In this document: positions 30,376 through 43,700 of the stretch, piece after piece
How the letters are laid out: each line of letters opens with the position of its first letter
How positions within the stretch are numbered: position 1 is the stretch's first letter
From: Asterias rubens
Taxonomy: Eukaryota; Echinodermata; Asteroidea; Forcipulatida; Asteriidae
Direction of reading: 5' to 3'
Assembly (NCBI RefSeq): GCF_902459465.1
Contig: NC_047072.1
Location: forward strand, 17,899,776 to 17,963,775
DNA: 64,000 nt
Position numbers and translations under genes: made by a program
The notes under the pieces: generated by a model
Told to the model about the DNA's origin: nothing
Database searches by the model: none
The model's input: only the letters and a program-made list of their open reading frames with translations

Positions 30376-31690
30376 GTAAAGTTATTAGTGTTGTTCAGAA
30401 AGTGTTTTGTGAGAAAGATTCCCATATCCTGCCACTACTTTTCACTCATTTCTCATTTGAGAAATTGGTACAAAATTTTGTTCTTTACAAAATAAGAAGT
30501 GGTGGTACTTTTTTGTCTTCAAAATCTGTTTTAAAAAGAGTTAGTGAGCTGACGTTTCGACCCCAAGCAGTACAATTGGTTTAGCAAATTATTTTTGAAG
30601 TGGCTAGTAAGTGTGTGATGTTATTTTCACCCCAAGTATATCATGTTGTTTGGTAGTAATCTACAAATTATCTAGGGGTTTTTATGGACAGGAAGATTTC
30701 AATGCCATTTTGATGATTAAAAAAAAGTAACTGCATAAAATACCCCCAATCTGATTACTTTACTGTAAGAAGGGCCCTACTACTGTTTGTGTAAAAACTT
30801 CGTATCTGAGAGAAAATTAAAAATGGTTCAGATACACCGTTTATGAAAAGAAACACTTAATAATAGTTGAATAAAACAAAACAAAAGTATATTAATGGTA
30901 ACAAACAAACAATAAAACCATTATAAATACAAATAAATAAAATGGTGGATAAATAAATAAAAAGTGTAAATAATAACATAGTAACCAACAGAAAATAAAA
31001 ACATAAATGAGTATAAATAATTAATTTAAAGAAATAGTGCACAGAAATGCACACTCAGTTGACCTCAAGATTACGCCTAGTAAAAGCTAGCCGAATCTTT
31101 CTCAAAGACTAAAATTTAAGTACAACACAACACACACAACATAAAAATTAGGTCAAGGAAATTACTCTTTAATTAAAACGAGTATGCCCCGTGAGAAGTC
31201 GACTTTTTGTGAGTTACAAACAAACTTTCTCACACGATTATGCGGCGCTTGGTCTTTGATAAATTATTTTCTATGACGTAAAATCAAATTTTTGCTGGAG
31301 GTAAAACTTATGCAGCCATAAAATTTGTAAGAAAGTTTTGCCAAAGTGTTGTTTCATTGTTAACTTGTGCTGTTATGTAGACCTTGTATAGTATTTGTGT
31401 TTCTTAATTTAATTATTAATTTATTAATATTGTTTATTTTGGCCACTTGTTTGCTTGCGCGAGCCTTAATTAAACTGCGCGTGCGCAGTAATAGTTTCCA
31501 AAGTAAATCTAGTACCTATACGTGTAGCAATGCAAAACGCATTGATGAACCAAAAGCGCCACACTAACCGATATTGAGGTGACCTATGACCTTCTTCTTG
31601 ACAACGGGACCCTTGGCAGTTGCTAGACTGCGTTTAATCACACATTTTGACCATTTTTAACGCCTCTTTGGGGCAAAAAATACCAAAGCT
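30376..31690. other. Intergenic/5' region before ADGB
   Basis: AT-rich with no coding region. GC-richer sequence with 'ctgcgcgtgcgcagtaa' at about 31,470-31,490 precedes the ADGB start and may belong to its promoter or 5' UTR. No clear TATA box. Confidence 0.5.
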
Positions 31691-31755
31691 ATGTCTTCCA
31701 AGCTCGCCAAGGAGAAAAAGTCATCAAATAGGGTGAATTCGGCCTCAAACAAGGA
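31691..31755 (+). CDS. ADGB: ADGB exon 1 (coding part)
   Basis: ATG in fair context, 21 codons (MSSKLAKEKKSSNRVNSASNK), then a GA|GTAAGT donor in phase 2. The Lys/Ser/Asn-rich start, with R-V-N-S-A, resembles other androglobin N-termini. Confidence 0.85.
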
Positions 31756-34700
31756 GTAAGTTCGTACCGTTAATGCGGCCTTGTTTGCACTGTTTATTGA
31801 GTTTTTAACGTTCGCTGTGCAGTCAGTTCGCTGTATTGTTTGTGTGCATGCTACTGCATTGGGCCGCGGGACGGGTTAGTGTGTTGTGTATTAAATACAA
31901 TGGCCAATACAATGAAGAATAGGGATAATGGCCGACCAACTATGTTTGGTTAAGATGGTTTGAGGTGTTGTCGTCTGGCTACATATTGTTGCAATGGTTA
32001 CTGTAAATAATGGACATGAGATGGGGGTAGATAGAGAATAGAAGTGAAGTAGATTGTAGAATGACAACCATGAAAATGTCAACTCAACATTCTTAATATT
32101 TAATAGTTAAAAATGCAAAATATTTTATTTAAATATAATTTCCTTGTCCTTCCTACCTTCTTGAATTGAATGAAAGTTGAATCTTGCTTTAATGAAATGT
32201 AATTTGTTTGTTGGAATTTTGTGTAAAAAAAAACAAATAGATGTTTGTTTGTAATCGACAACCCATCGAAAACTAGAAAACACACTGACTGGCTGATTAC
32301 AACTTAAATATCAATACTAGAGTAGTACTACTGGAATAGTTTCCGTATGGCGCCACCACTTTTTCATTCGATATGAAATAATATAGTATCTAATTTACCT
32401 CAATGAGATATCCCTTTTTGTAAAAATGAGTGAAAAAGTGGTGGCGCCATACGGAAAGTTATCTGTACTACTAGTAAAATAGTAGCCTGCCTTTAGCCCA
32501 CTGATCGGTTCTTTGAGTCTGATGTATTCTACACGATGGAGTCCGGACCATTTTGAAAAATTAGCTTTCCCTGCCAGGATTCTTGTCTTTTGTTTTGCTT
32601 CTAAACGTTTTTTGTGTACCACCCCACCGGAGGTTATTTTCTAAGTGTTTTTACATAATTATTTATTCTTCTTAAATTTTAAAACTATTTGCATTGCTTG
32701 TTCTTCCTTGTAGATCTTTTGATTTGCAAATTTTTATGTGGTGTTTCATGTTTGCTGGCATATTTTTTATTGTTTTTTATTATCAATTTGCCTTCTATTT
32801 AATTTCATATTTTAAATTTATGTAAAATTGTTGTAATTCAGTCTTTGTGCTGCGAGGACAGTTGTTTAATAAACCATTTTATCTATCTATCTATCTATCT
32901 ATCTAATTAAATGAAATGAAAATGTAATCAAAAAAGTATAATGCAAAACATTTTCTAATCTGACGGACATTATGGAGGAAACTGTTTCTTTCTTATTAAA
33001 GCCATTGTACACTTTCAGTAAACAGTATTGTCCAAGGCCCACACTTCGTGTATCACAACTTCTATATAAAATAACAAACCTGTGAAAATTTAGGCTCAAT
33101 CGGTCATCGGAGTCGGGAGAAAATAAAGGGGAAAACCCACCCTTGTTTCCGCACGTTTCCTTGTGTCATGACATGTGTTCAAAATAAATCTTTAACTTCG
33201 CTATCGAGAACTGATATTGTTTTAATGTTTTCTCAAAAAGTAAAGCATTTCATGGAATAATATTTCAAGAGAAGTCTTTCACCATTACCTTCTGTTAACC
33301 CTGTAAGTTATTTGTAAATCTGTGAATTTTTTTCTTTTTCTGTACGGAAAGTTTATAATGGCTTTAATGATATTCCTTATGTCTGGCATTCAAAGACTGC
33401 TGAATCGGAATTGTTTTAACCCCGAGATGAAATTACTAATTCAGTCTTTGTTAATTTATTATTCATAGCAATATCGTTTGTCGCGCACGTTTGGAACTCA
33501 GAACTAGTGCATTATTTTGGTGTTAATTGTTAACAAGAACTCAACTTGTCAAGTTACAATGTTTAAACACCTTCACTGTAAGTATTAAAATACTGAAGTA
33601 TCAGAAACGTCACTATCAAATGTTATGATAAAACATGTTTAAGGCCCAGTGACTCTAGGGGTAATAATGTCGGAAGCGCTTTGAGAAACCCTTGGGTTTG
33701 AAAAGCGCTACATGTTTATACAAACTGGTTGTTATTATTATTATTGCTTCAGTTTGCTTTAAAGTAAATTCAAGTCAAAAAGCTTTTCACAGGTGCTCCC
33801 CTCACATTACATTCAATTTTTATGAATTTACATGATATTTTTAATGAAATCTTCGCAAAATAATTGGAGTTTAAGTAATTTGGTGGTTCAATTAATCAAA
33901 CAAAACCAAACACACAAAACCCACTTGAACAAAAACAATACCAAGTGATCTTTGCTAAATTCCTTTAACAATTTTAAAATCAAGTACTGAATATACAGTG
34001 CTAACACACATCGGTGTATGGGTAAAAACCAAAATTAATATTCTTTATTCCCGATGCAAATTTAACATCTCTTATAATTTTTAAATCAATAATGGAAATT
34101 TAGTTCGTACAAGTTTAAACAAATCTTTATTGTGTAAAAAAGTATTCATTTCAAATACTCTCTCTAGTGCTTTACAGTAGAATTTGTGAAAATCCCTGTT
34201 ATGTCATCACTAATGTTACGTCATAATTATGTGGGAGCTCTGTTTTGTATAGCCACTTTGTTGCCGCATGGAGGTGTAATGACGTCAAAGTATTGTCACT
34301 TTGACGCACGTCGACATACGTCAAAGTGTTTTATGGTTTTCCAAAACCTTGAGATTGGGACCAAACACTTTGGCTGATAAATTTGGAAAAATTCGTTAGT
34401 GATCACATAAATGTTAATGTTTTTTTTACAAACAAACAACATTATAGACATGCTTGAATAAAAAGCATTCCCATTAAAAAAGTTTCGCTCAAGCTATTTA
34501 ATATTTGTGGAGTTGTTTCACACTTACAGACTGATATAGATCGGTTGATAAAGGCAGTGGACACTATTGGTAGTTACTCAAAATAATTATTTGCACAAAA
34601 CCTTACTTGGTAACAAGTAATGGGTAGAGGTTGATGGTAGAAAACATTGTGAGAAACGGCTCCCTCTGAAGTGGCATAGTTTTTGAGAAAGAAGTATTTT

Positions 34701-37700
34701 TCCACGAATTTGATTTCGAGACCTCAGACTTAGAACTTTAGGTCTCGAAATCAAGCATCTGAAAGCACACAACTCCGTGTGACAAGGTTGTTTTTTTCTT
34801 TCATTATTATCTCACAAACTCGACGACCGATTGAGCTCAAATTTGCACAGGTTTGTTATTTTGTGCATAATATGTTCAGATACACCAACTGTGAAAGTTG
34901 GTCTTTGATAATTACCAATAGTGTCCACTGCCTTTAACAGGATTTCAGAATATAAAAGCATTTGGGTCCTGAATATTTAATGAGGCTCACCTGAAACTAT
35001 TGACTACTTGTTGAGCACACCTGTCATCACGCCTGCTTAATCAAGTTAAGGGATTAGTGTCGAGTCAAAAGGCGTTTTAAGTTTCTAAAGAAGCACTTTG
35101 TCAGAACGCTCCTAATGTAACACATCTCCTTAAAGCGATTTGTAATTGTGATCAATCGTCTGATGAGTATGTCTGGTTGGTGAACGTCACTTTTTTTTGT
35201 GGTCTCTTTTTGTCGTCTCGCGTGTATTGATTGGTTTTGTGTATTTTTGTGCTGGAAGGTGGTGATGTATTGTCCCTCTGTAGAGTACATATATAGGAAT
35301 TGAGAGTGGATTGGTTTAGTTTGTTGTGGAGTTGTCATGTAGTAACTACTGTAAGTTTATTCGGGTCGGTTTTTGGAACGCTGGTGTTTGTTCGTAGAAA
35401 TGCCTACAACGCTTAAAAGGTAATGTGCTTTAGAAATTGATACCATATTCTGTCGACTCTTTGGTTACTTGTTTTGTCAAGTTTTGTTTTACATTTTTTT
35501 TAGTTCTGAGACCTTGCTGGGAAAGCAAAACTTTACACAGCCATTTATGGATCATTGTTTCATTCATTATCATTCAGTTGCGGTGAGGGCAACCATCTAT
35601 TATTTCCATGCTGCACCGCCTTGTGTTACGTTGGCAATCATGTCTTGGGTCATCATCCTTTCTGTCTCTTCAAGCAGGATTTGAAACTGCAACCTCCAGA
35701 TTTATTGGTTAGGGGCTTCTAAGTTTCTAACAGCAGCCATGGCTTTGCAAAGGGCACTTTTATAGAAAATCTTGAAGTTGAAGGGGCACCAAGGCCAGGG
35801 CAGCAGAGGCCATTGCCCCCAATACCTCTGTGTTATTCCAGGCCTGTTACAGGCACTTAAAGACACTTAAAGTCACTGGACACCTTTGGTAATTGTTAAA
35901 GACCAGTCCTCTCACTTTGTGTATCTCAACATATGCATAAAATAACAAACCTTTGAAAGTTTGAGCTCAATTGGTCATCGAAATTGGGAGATAATAATGA
36001 AAGAAAAAACACCCTTGTCACACGAAGTTGTGTGCTTTCAGATGCTTGATTTTGAGACCTCAAAATTATAATTCTGAGATCTCAAAATCAAATTTGTGAA
36101 AAATTGCTTCTTTCTCGAAAACTGTGTTACTTCGAAGGGAGCCATTTCTCACAGTGTTTTATACTATCAACCTCTTCCCCCTTACTCGTTACCAAGTAAG
36201 GTTTTATGCTAATAATTATTTTGAGTAATTACCAATAGTGTCCACTGCCTTTAAAATACAAATTTAAACCTTTGGAGAAACCGCTAACATGACAGATGTT
36301 AAAGTGTCCCCCTTTATTGTGTTTCTTGTTGATACCTATCATCAGCTCTTGAATATCTTTCCAATCTAACCTTTTGGAGTTTAGACTTATCAGATGTTTT
36401 AATTGACGGCTATTAAAATTATATTGTAGCGTTGAGGGTGTGCTGTATTGGAGTGCTATTGTCTGGCGGACAAAACGTTTACACTCAGAATTGGGTTTCG
36501 AGACGACGTTAAATATATCTTAAAAGATGGCTAACTGTGGTAACTTTAGAACCAAGGAAAGGTTTGTGCACAAAATCAACAAATATTATATTTAGAATTG
36601 TTTACTTTTTTTTATATAGTGGAAAATATTGCCGGGGAAAAGATCACCTGTTGACAATGTTTGTGCTTTCATTATACTCTCAGCAGGCCCAAAATTTTGT
36701 CTTTGAGGAGGGCAAGGGCACTTTCATTACAAAATTTTTGCAGTCTGTTGGACATTTTTGAAGAAGCACCAAACTGCCAAAAGCAAAGACTAGGTCAACA
36801 GAAGGTGTGGTCTCTGTGTGTTTCATGTTGGGTTGACAGTCTCGGCAAATGAGTTTGAACTGAATGTTTGTAATGCAATCGCAATATCTACAGATTTACA
36901 AACAAAAATATTTTTCGTCTCCTGAGACAACATTTACTTTTGTGAAGTTGTTTTACTAATTTTTGAAAAACCACAGCACCTCAGCAAGTAATATTTTTAG
37001 GGAAGCTTTCTACCACCATTATCTCCAAACCGTGTTAGTTTTAAAATGTAAATCTGTGGAGACTGGACATTGTGTTTTGTGACCTACATTCAAGAATTAC
37101 CAAAAGATGAACATGAAGTTTTTATTTATTTGGTGTTTTTTTTTCTGTACAGAGCCGCGTCCATTGCAGCCAGTGTGATTGGATCTCAAGAAGGCAGGAA
37201 ACAAAAGCTCGTTATTTGGCCGGAATGGAACGACGCCGATGTCAACGCAGAAAAATGGGTGAGTACAAAATCTTGTCATCTGAGGGCAAATCACAGGCAA
37301 CCAATTTCAGGCATTTGCCAAGAAACAAAAATTCACTTGTCAATTTCCACATAATTATCTTGGAGACAGAAACACCCGAGTCAGACTAGCCACCATGCGT
37401 CGAACCAAATAGATTAGGAGTGACTCTAGGTTGACGCAAATACATTTTTGCCGCGGACAGGAGAACTTAACATAACGCTTACATTAGGTTCGCCTCATGA
37501 CAAGATCAAAGTTGAAATTCAAGATGCTCCAGAGTCATGAACAGTTGCAACAATCCCTCTTATGACTGTCACACCTATCGGCTCCAAGTAGGTGTCATAA
37601 ATCAAATGTAGTCCCATTTACCTTGCAGTAAAATGCTGTAGTACTATTATTATAAACCACAAGGGAAACAGACTGGGCATTTAAAAAAAAAAAAAAAAAA

Positions 37701-40700
37701 ATGGGTTGACCCAAAAAACATTGACTAGAATGAGATTTGATCAGCATGCTGGGACTAGCTCCTTAATAGCCCTAATGTAGGTAGTCTCCCTATCTTGTCA
37801 AAATCTTTGTTCAAGGGTGCCAGTTGGGAGCCATTCATTCTGTAACTGCCATGTAGCCAGGGGTCGATTTCACACAAAAAACTTAGGACTTGTCCTAGGA
37901 GATATTAAAAACTGAAGGGTAGTCCTAAGTTAAGACGAGTAATTCGTACTCACTCGTGATAAGACTAGTCTTAAATCTTTGTGAAATCCACCCCTGGGAT
38001 CACACCCAAGCTTAAGAGACAACCTGCTTGTATCGTAACCAATTTACAAATTATTTTAAATTTGCATCATGGCCTTATGTAAAAACATAACTTGGCTATT
38101 TATTTTGATTTTTTTTCTTTCAGGATGCCCCGCACAAAGCGAAGGAGAAAGAGAAAGGAAAAAGTCCAAGCAGTATGGTAAGAAAATGGGTTTTAAAACT
38201 TCAAATATTTAGCACTTGCATCAGACTCTGCACAAGGATGGCACCACCAAGTTTACTGTTCATGTTGACGATAGTTGAATTGGGTCAACACACACCTTAA
38301 CCAAGTCTTCCTAGTATCCATTTTGTGGTCTGTTATACGTAAAAGCTGTGTATATGTGAACCCCAAATTCCCCAAAAAATGTTTGTGGCCGAGAGGTTGG
38401 GAGCAGCAGACTCGAGCTCTAGATTCTCATCAGCAGAGTATGGGTTCAAGTCACGCTCGTGACAATTGGGTCCCTTTAGCAAGAAACTTAACTATTAATG
38501 CTGCACCATTGTTAAGTGTCTTGCTTAAGAACACAGGTGTCACAAGTGGGACTCGAACTCACACTCTGCTGATCAGAAACAAAAGAGCTTGAGTCGGATA
38601 CTCTTAACCAGTAGCCACGACACACCATCAATAGGAGACTTTCCAACGCTAGGTGGCAGCAGACATACTGGGTAAATTTCCATTGTTTACGTAGTTCTGA
38701 ACACGCGCATAATTCTGAGAACAATGGATTTACCCGGTAAGTCTGCTGCCCTCTATCGTCCCAGAAAGTCTCCCATTGACCTATGTACAGGTACCACAAA
38801 CCACATGTACCACAACACCCTGTAATCCCTCTCATCTCATCGGACTTTCTCAACTCTTCATCTTAAACAGCAACATTTCTTTGATGACCCTGAGGGTCGT
38901 ATCGAGATGCCGCCGTCTCTACGGATGCGTGTTGACCACTACCAGAGACCGCAAGACTTCATCACGGATAAGCTACCGGTCATCTTTGACCCAGACAATG
39001 GGATGGACTTTGACCTCCACAGCGTCAACTCGCACATCAACGATTGTGAGGTAGGAATGTCACACCTAAATCAGTATTTCTAAAACATTCTGTCGAAAAC
39101 TATAAGTCCTGTCAGGCATGTGTGCTTCGTTTTTGAAAGGACAAGGGCACCAAGGCATTTTCTCCTTTGTAAAGGACACACTATGAAGAAATGTTAAATT
39201 TCTACTGGAGCATTTGAAGGGCACCAAGGCAATGACCAGGGGGCATGGAGGCAATATACGATCCATTAAGCTCCGCCCCATTATGTATTGACCAATTACA
39301 TTGCAACGAAGGTCTGACATATAAGGTCTGACATGCGTGCGCGTATGCTTGGCGCGCGTGGCAGAGTTGTGCAGAAAGGCATTGGAGAGCCCCACGTGTT
39401 GTTGCTCACACGTGCGTCGTGGGCGGAGTCTACTGGATCGGTCTATTGCCTTCATGGCCTTTGTGAAGTATTAAGCTTAACTTTCCATGCCTGTGACCTA
39501 AAAATGGGTTGGCAGCAGACGCCACTAAAATTGGAAACATGTTTTATCCTTCCATCTACATAGAAGAATTGCCTCAGATTTGCCTGTACCATGTTTCCTA
39601 TTTACAATCATGTCAAGGTCCCACTTTGCATATAGACTAGAGAAAAAGTTATGATTTTTTTTAAGGCACTTTCACTTACATTATTAAGTTGAAATTACCA
39701 TATTTTTTTGTTTACAGTCGATGCGTTGGATCATCAGCCAAATTGCAAACCTCTGGCGCGTCTCCATTGTAGACCGCAACGAGCCTGAGTCTTCCATGAC
39801 CTCGGTGGCCAATGGCGTGACGCGTAACTGGCGACCGTGGGATCATATCTTCGCTCTGTGTAGAGTCGGCAAGAGCCCACCTCAGTACAACCCTCACGGG
39901 AAGTACATCGTCAGGCTCTACTGGATGGTAGGCAGTCAAGTTCTTGTTTCTCATTATGCAGGAAATCATTTTGTATACAAATTATTTAATGATTGTGGAA
40001 TGACAGTGCGAGGACCTGGTCTTCACCACGTGGTAATGACCGGGTTGGTGGCTGGCCGCTGTCAACTGACCGTGCGCGGAGTCCCAATGAATAAACATGA
40101 AATACAGGGCAAAGCACAAATACTAGTGGTACACAGGGTATGCTGGTTTAGGTGCCATTTGTTCGCTACCTGAGCAACAATTCTGTATTTGGAGAAAATT
40201 GCATTTGAATTTGAACCTTTCTTTTAACTACTGTTCTGGATAAAGGCGACTACTTACTTTCAACACAGAAATATTCAACTGTTTCACTTGGTGATACTTA
40301 GTTACCTGTTCCTGTTTGTTGTGTTTTCATTTAGCCTCAGGGAAGACTCTGCCAGATTCAAAGAGTCAGGCCATTAACGTTTTTATGCGCAAATATTATA
40401 ACACCAAAATATAGCAGACCTCTTTGTTAGTGCTGGACTGTCAACGGTTTTCCATCTTGCAACCGTTTTGCGACCAAAGATTTCATGGTGTTTTTGTGAT
40501 TGATTTCAGGGTTGCTGGCGTAAAGTGACCATCGATGACACCATACCGTTTGATGATAATGGTAACATGTTGCTACCGGCTACCACTCTCCAGCATGAAC
40601 TGTGGCCGATGCTACTCAGCAAAGCACTCATTAAAGTCATCTCACTCGAGTAAGTACAACCCTCGATTGAGCGATTGATTGATCGGTTGATTGATTTATT

Positions 40701-43700
40701 GATTTTTTAAATTTCTTTTCCCATTTCTGAAGAGTTAAAGGGATTGTATACCCTTGGTAATAGACCGATCCAGTAGGCTCCTCCCACGACGCAGGTGTGA
40801 GCAAGAACACGTGGGGCTCTCCAATGCCTTTCTGCACAAGTCTGCCGCGCGCTCAAAGCATACGCGCACGCATGTAGGACCTTAGTGTCGACCTTCGTTG
40901 CGTTGTGATTGGTCAATACGCAATGGGGCGGAGCTTAATGGATTGGTCTTTTGGACATGTTGAAACCCGGTGTTTGTTAGTTGTAGAAATCCATAAAACT
41001 AATCTGTGTCATACATAGTTACACATCAAAAGCACTGCTAAAACTATTAAATGATATTATTTATTAATGCTCAAAATAGAAGCTTGAATTTCCAGATCTC
41101 AAACAATGTGTCAAAACTCAAAACCTTACGTACTTGCCCATGCTTTATGGGCAAGCACGTGCATATAAAGTGTGGACCGAAGAACAAAAAAGGATCACAT
41201 AAGATAGGGTTTTTGAAACACTGTGGTTTAGTACACACGTTCACACAGGGTTTTCACGCGCGTTGAAGAACATGTTCTTTCTTAAGTGCACATAAGCAAC
41301 GCATTTAACAACTTTTACCCCATCCTTCAGATGGGACGTCAAGTCGTAGGTCCTCTGAATACTAGATGTTATATTATTAATATTAGTATTATTAATATCA
41401 TTTTGTGCGTAAGTTGTACTAAAATTCTCGTTTGATTGTGTGTGTTTTTTTTTTTAGTTATTCCGGTGGAAATAGCAATTGTGAATTTGGTGATGTGAGC
41501 GTTATCCATGCACTGAGTGGCTGGCTACCAGAGACCATACCTCTTCAGTAAGTATCTTAAAGAAATGAAATTATTACAAATTAATACACTGTTTCTTACT
41601 ACATCTATTAGACCTTTAGACCAGTGGATTGAAGCCACAGTGGGCGGTGCCAGGCGGGCGGTGCCAGGCGGGCCTGCCCAGAACTAACCAGTGTTGCCCT
41701 GCACTCTTGAGCAAAATACACAGTGCTGTCCAGCACATATTTCCCCCAGATTGCACTTCACCAATGATGGTCCCATCTGACGATGACTAGAGCAAGCTAG
41801 TCGAAACGTTGAGACCAATTTCAGAACTGACTCCGCGGCAGTACAGTTAATTACGATCCTATAAGCTAAAGTAGTTGTCCAGTCTAATTTCTATACCATC
41901 CGTCCTGGTAATAGTTAAAAAGCAGGACAGTTCTTTTCAGAACTGAGAAGTCTCCCGAACCTCCGATTATCTACTCCATGGCAGTAGAATAAAGCAAGAC
42001 AGTTCCCCTAAGAACAACTGTACCTGGCAAGTAGATACACACATGGTGTTACCGCAAACCAAATATACATAAATTATTTTGTTGAACCACTCTCCCTTGT
42101 TGGAATAAAGTAGGGAAATCATGTCATGGCCAAAAAGTTCACCTGCAAATTGTATCAAAACCCTTTAAAGCCGTTGGACACTTTTGGTACAGAAAAAAAA
42201 AAAAAAAAGTTCACAGATTTACAAATAAATTACAGGGTTTACAGAAGGTAATGGTGAAAGACTTCTCTTGAAATGTTATTCCATGAAATGCTTTACTTTT
42301 TGAGAAAACACTAAAACAATATCAATTCTCGATATCGAGAATTACGGATTCATTTTAAACACATGTCATGACACGGCGAAACGTGCAGAAACAAGGGTGG
42401 GTTTTCCCGTTATTTTCTCCGGACTCCGATGACCGATTGAGCCTAAATTTTCACAGGTTTGTTATTTTATATATAAGTTGTGATACACGAAGTGTGGGAC
42501 TTGGACAATACTGTTTACCGAAAGTGTCCAATGGCTTTAAAGGGAAGATACACGTTTGGTAATTACTCAAAACAAATATTAACTTAAAAACTGACTTGGG
42601 AACAAGCATTGGAGAGCTGTTGATAGTATAAAACATTGTGGGAAACGACTCCCTCTGAAGTAACATAATTTTTGAGAAAGAGGTAATTTCTCACTAAAAT
42701 AATAAAATACTTCTAGCTAGAAGTCTTTTATTCATTTCTGAAAGCACCCAAATTTGTCCAACAAGGGTGTTTTTTCTTTCATCATTTTCTCGCAACTTTG
42801 ATGACCGATTGAGCCCAAATTTTCACAGGCTTGTTATTTTATGCTTATGATGGGATACACCATGTGAGAACACTGGTCTTTGACAATTACCAAATGTGTC
42901 CTTTCCCTTTAACTGTGAAATTGATCTGGGAAAAAAATGTCAGCTTGTGCATGGGAAGAACCAGGCATCCCCCATTCTTGTGTACTTCAATTTCACTGCA
43001 ACTTCATGTTATTACAAGGAACCTGTTCAGAGTTGCAAAAAGAATACAGCTCACTCAAGAAGAAATACTTGAAGATGGTATAAAATCTGAGGAGGATGGT
43101 AATGCTGATGATGAAGATGGGAAGCAGGAAGAGGAAAGTATCATCGGGTAAAAAGATCTTCATGTTCGGAGTTCTGGAGATGTTGTTCCAGTTTTACATT
43201 GTTGAGATTTCTTCTGCTGTTGCAGAGATGTGCATGAATTTTTTCGTTTTGTTCCTTTTTTTTTTGCGCTGACAAAACGCTTTTGACTTTTACACTAAAG
43301 CCAATAAAGTTTGTTCAATATGAAACCCAGACTTTTTTTTTTTTTTTTTTTTTGGCGGGAAAGGAACTTTTTTATTTACTTGTTCCAGTATTGGATTTGT
43401 TATAAGTTTGTTTGTTATTTGTTGTTGTTGTCCATGTATTGGCAACGTTTTAGCCTAGATGAGTTTAATAATAATAATAATAATATCGAAGTCTTATATA
43501 GCGCACGTATCTACTAAACAAGGTACTCAAGGCGCTGAGTATATACAAACTTTCAGAAAGATTGGTAATTGCAGTGATGAATTTTGAGACCCAATTATTT
43601 AGCACTTTATAAGGGTTTACAAGGTGCTACGGCACATACAGCAGCCACAGCCAGGAACATCGGGGCGAACCCCTTCTCTTTTCGAAAAATGCACTGGGTT

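Noticed and set aside
36529-36541. Short ATG exon (MANC) before gtaact
   Set aside because: It would leave phase 1, which does not fit ADGB exon 2, and has no other support.
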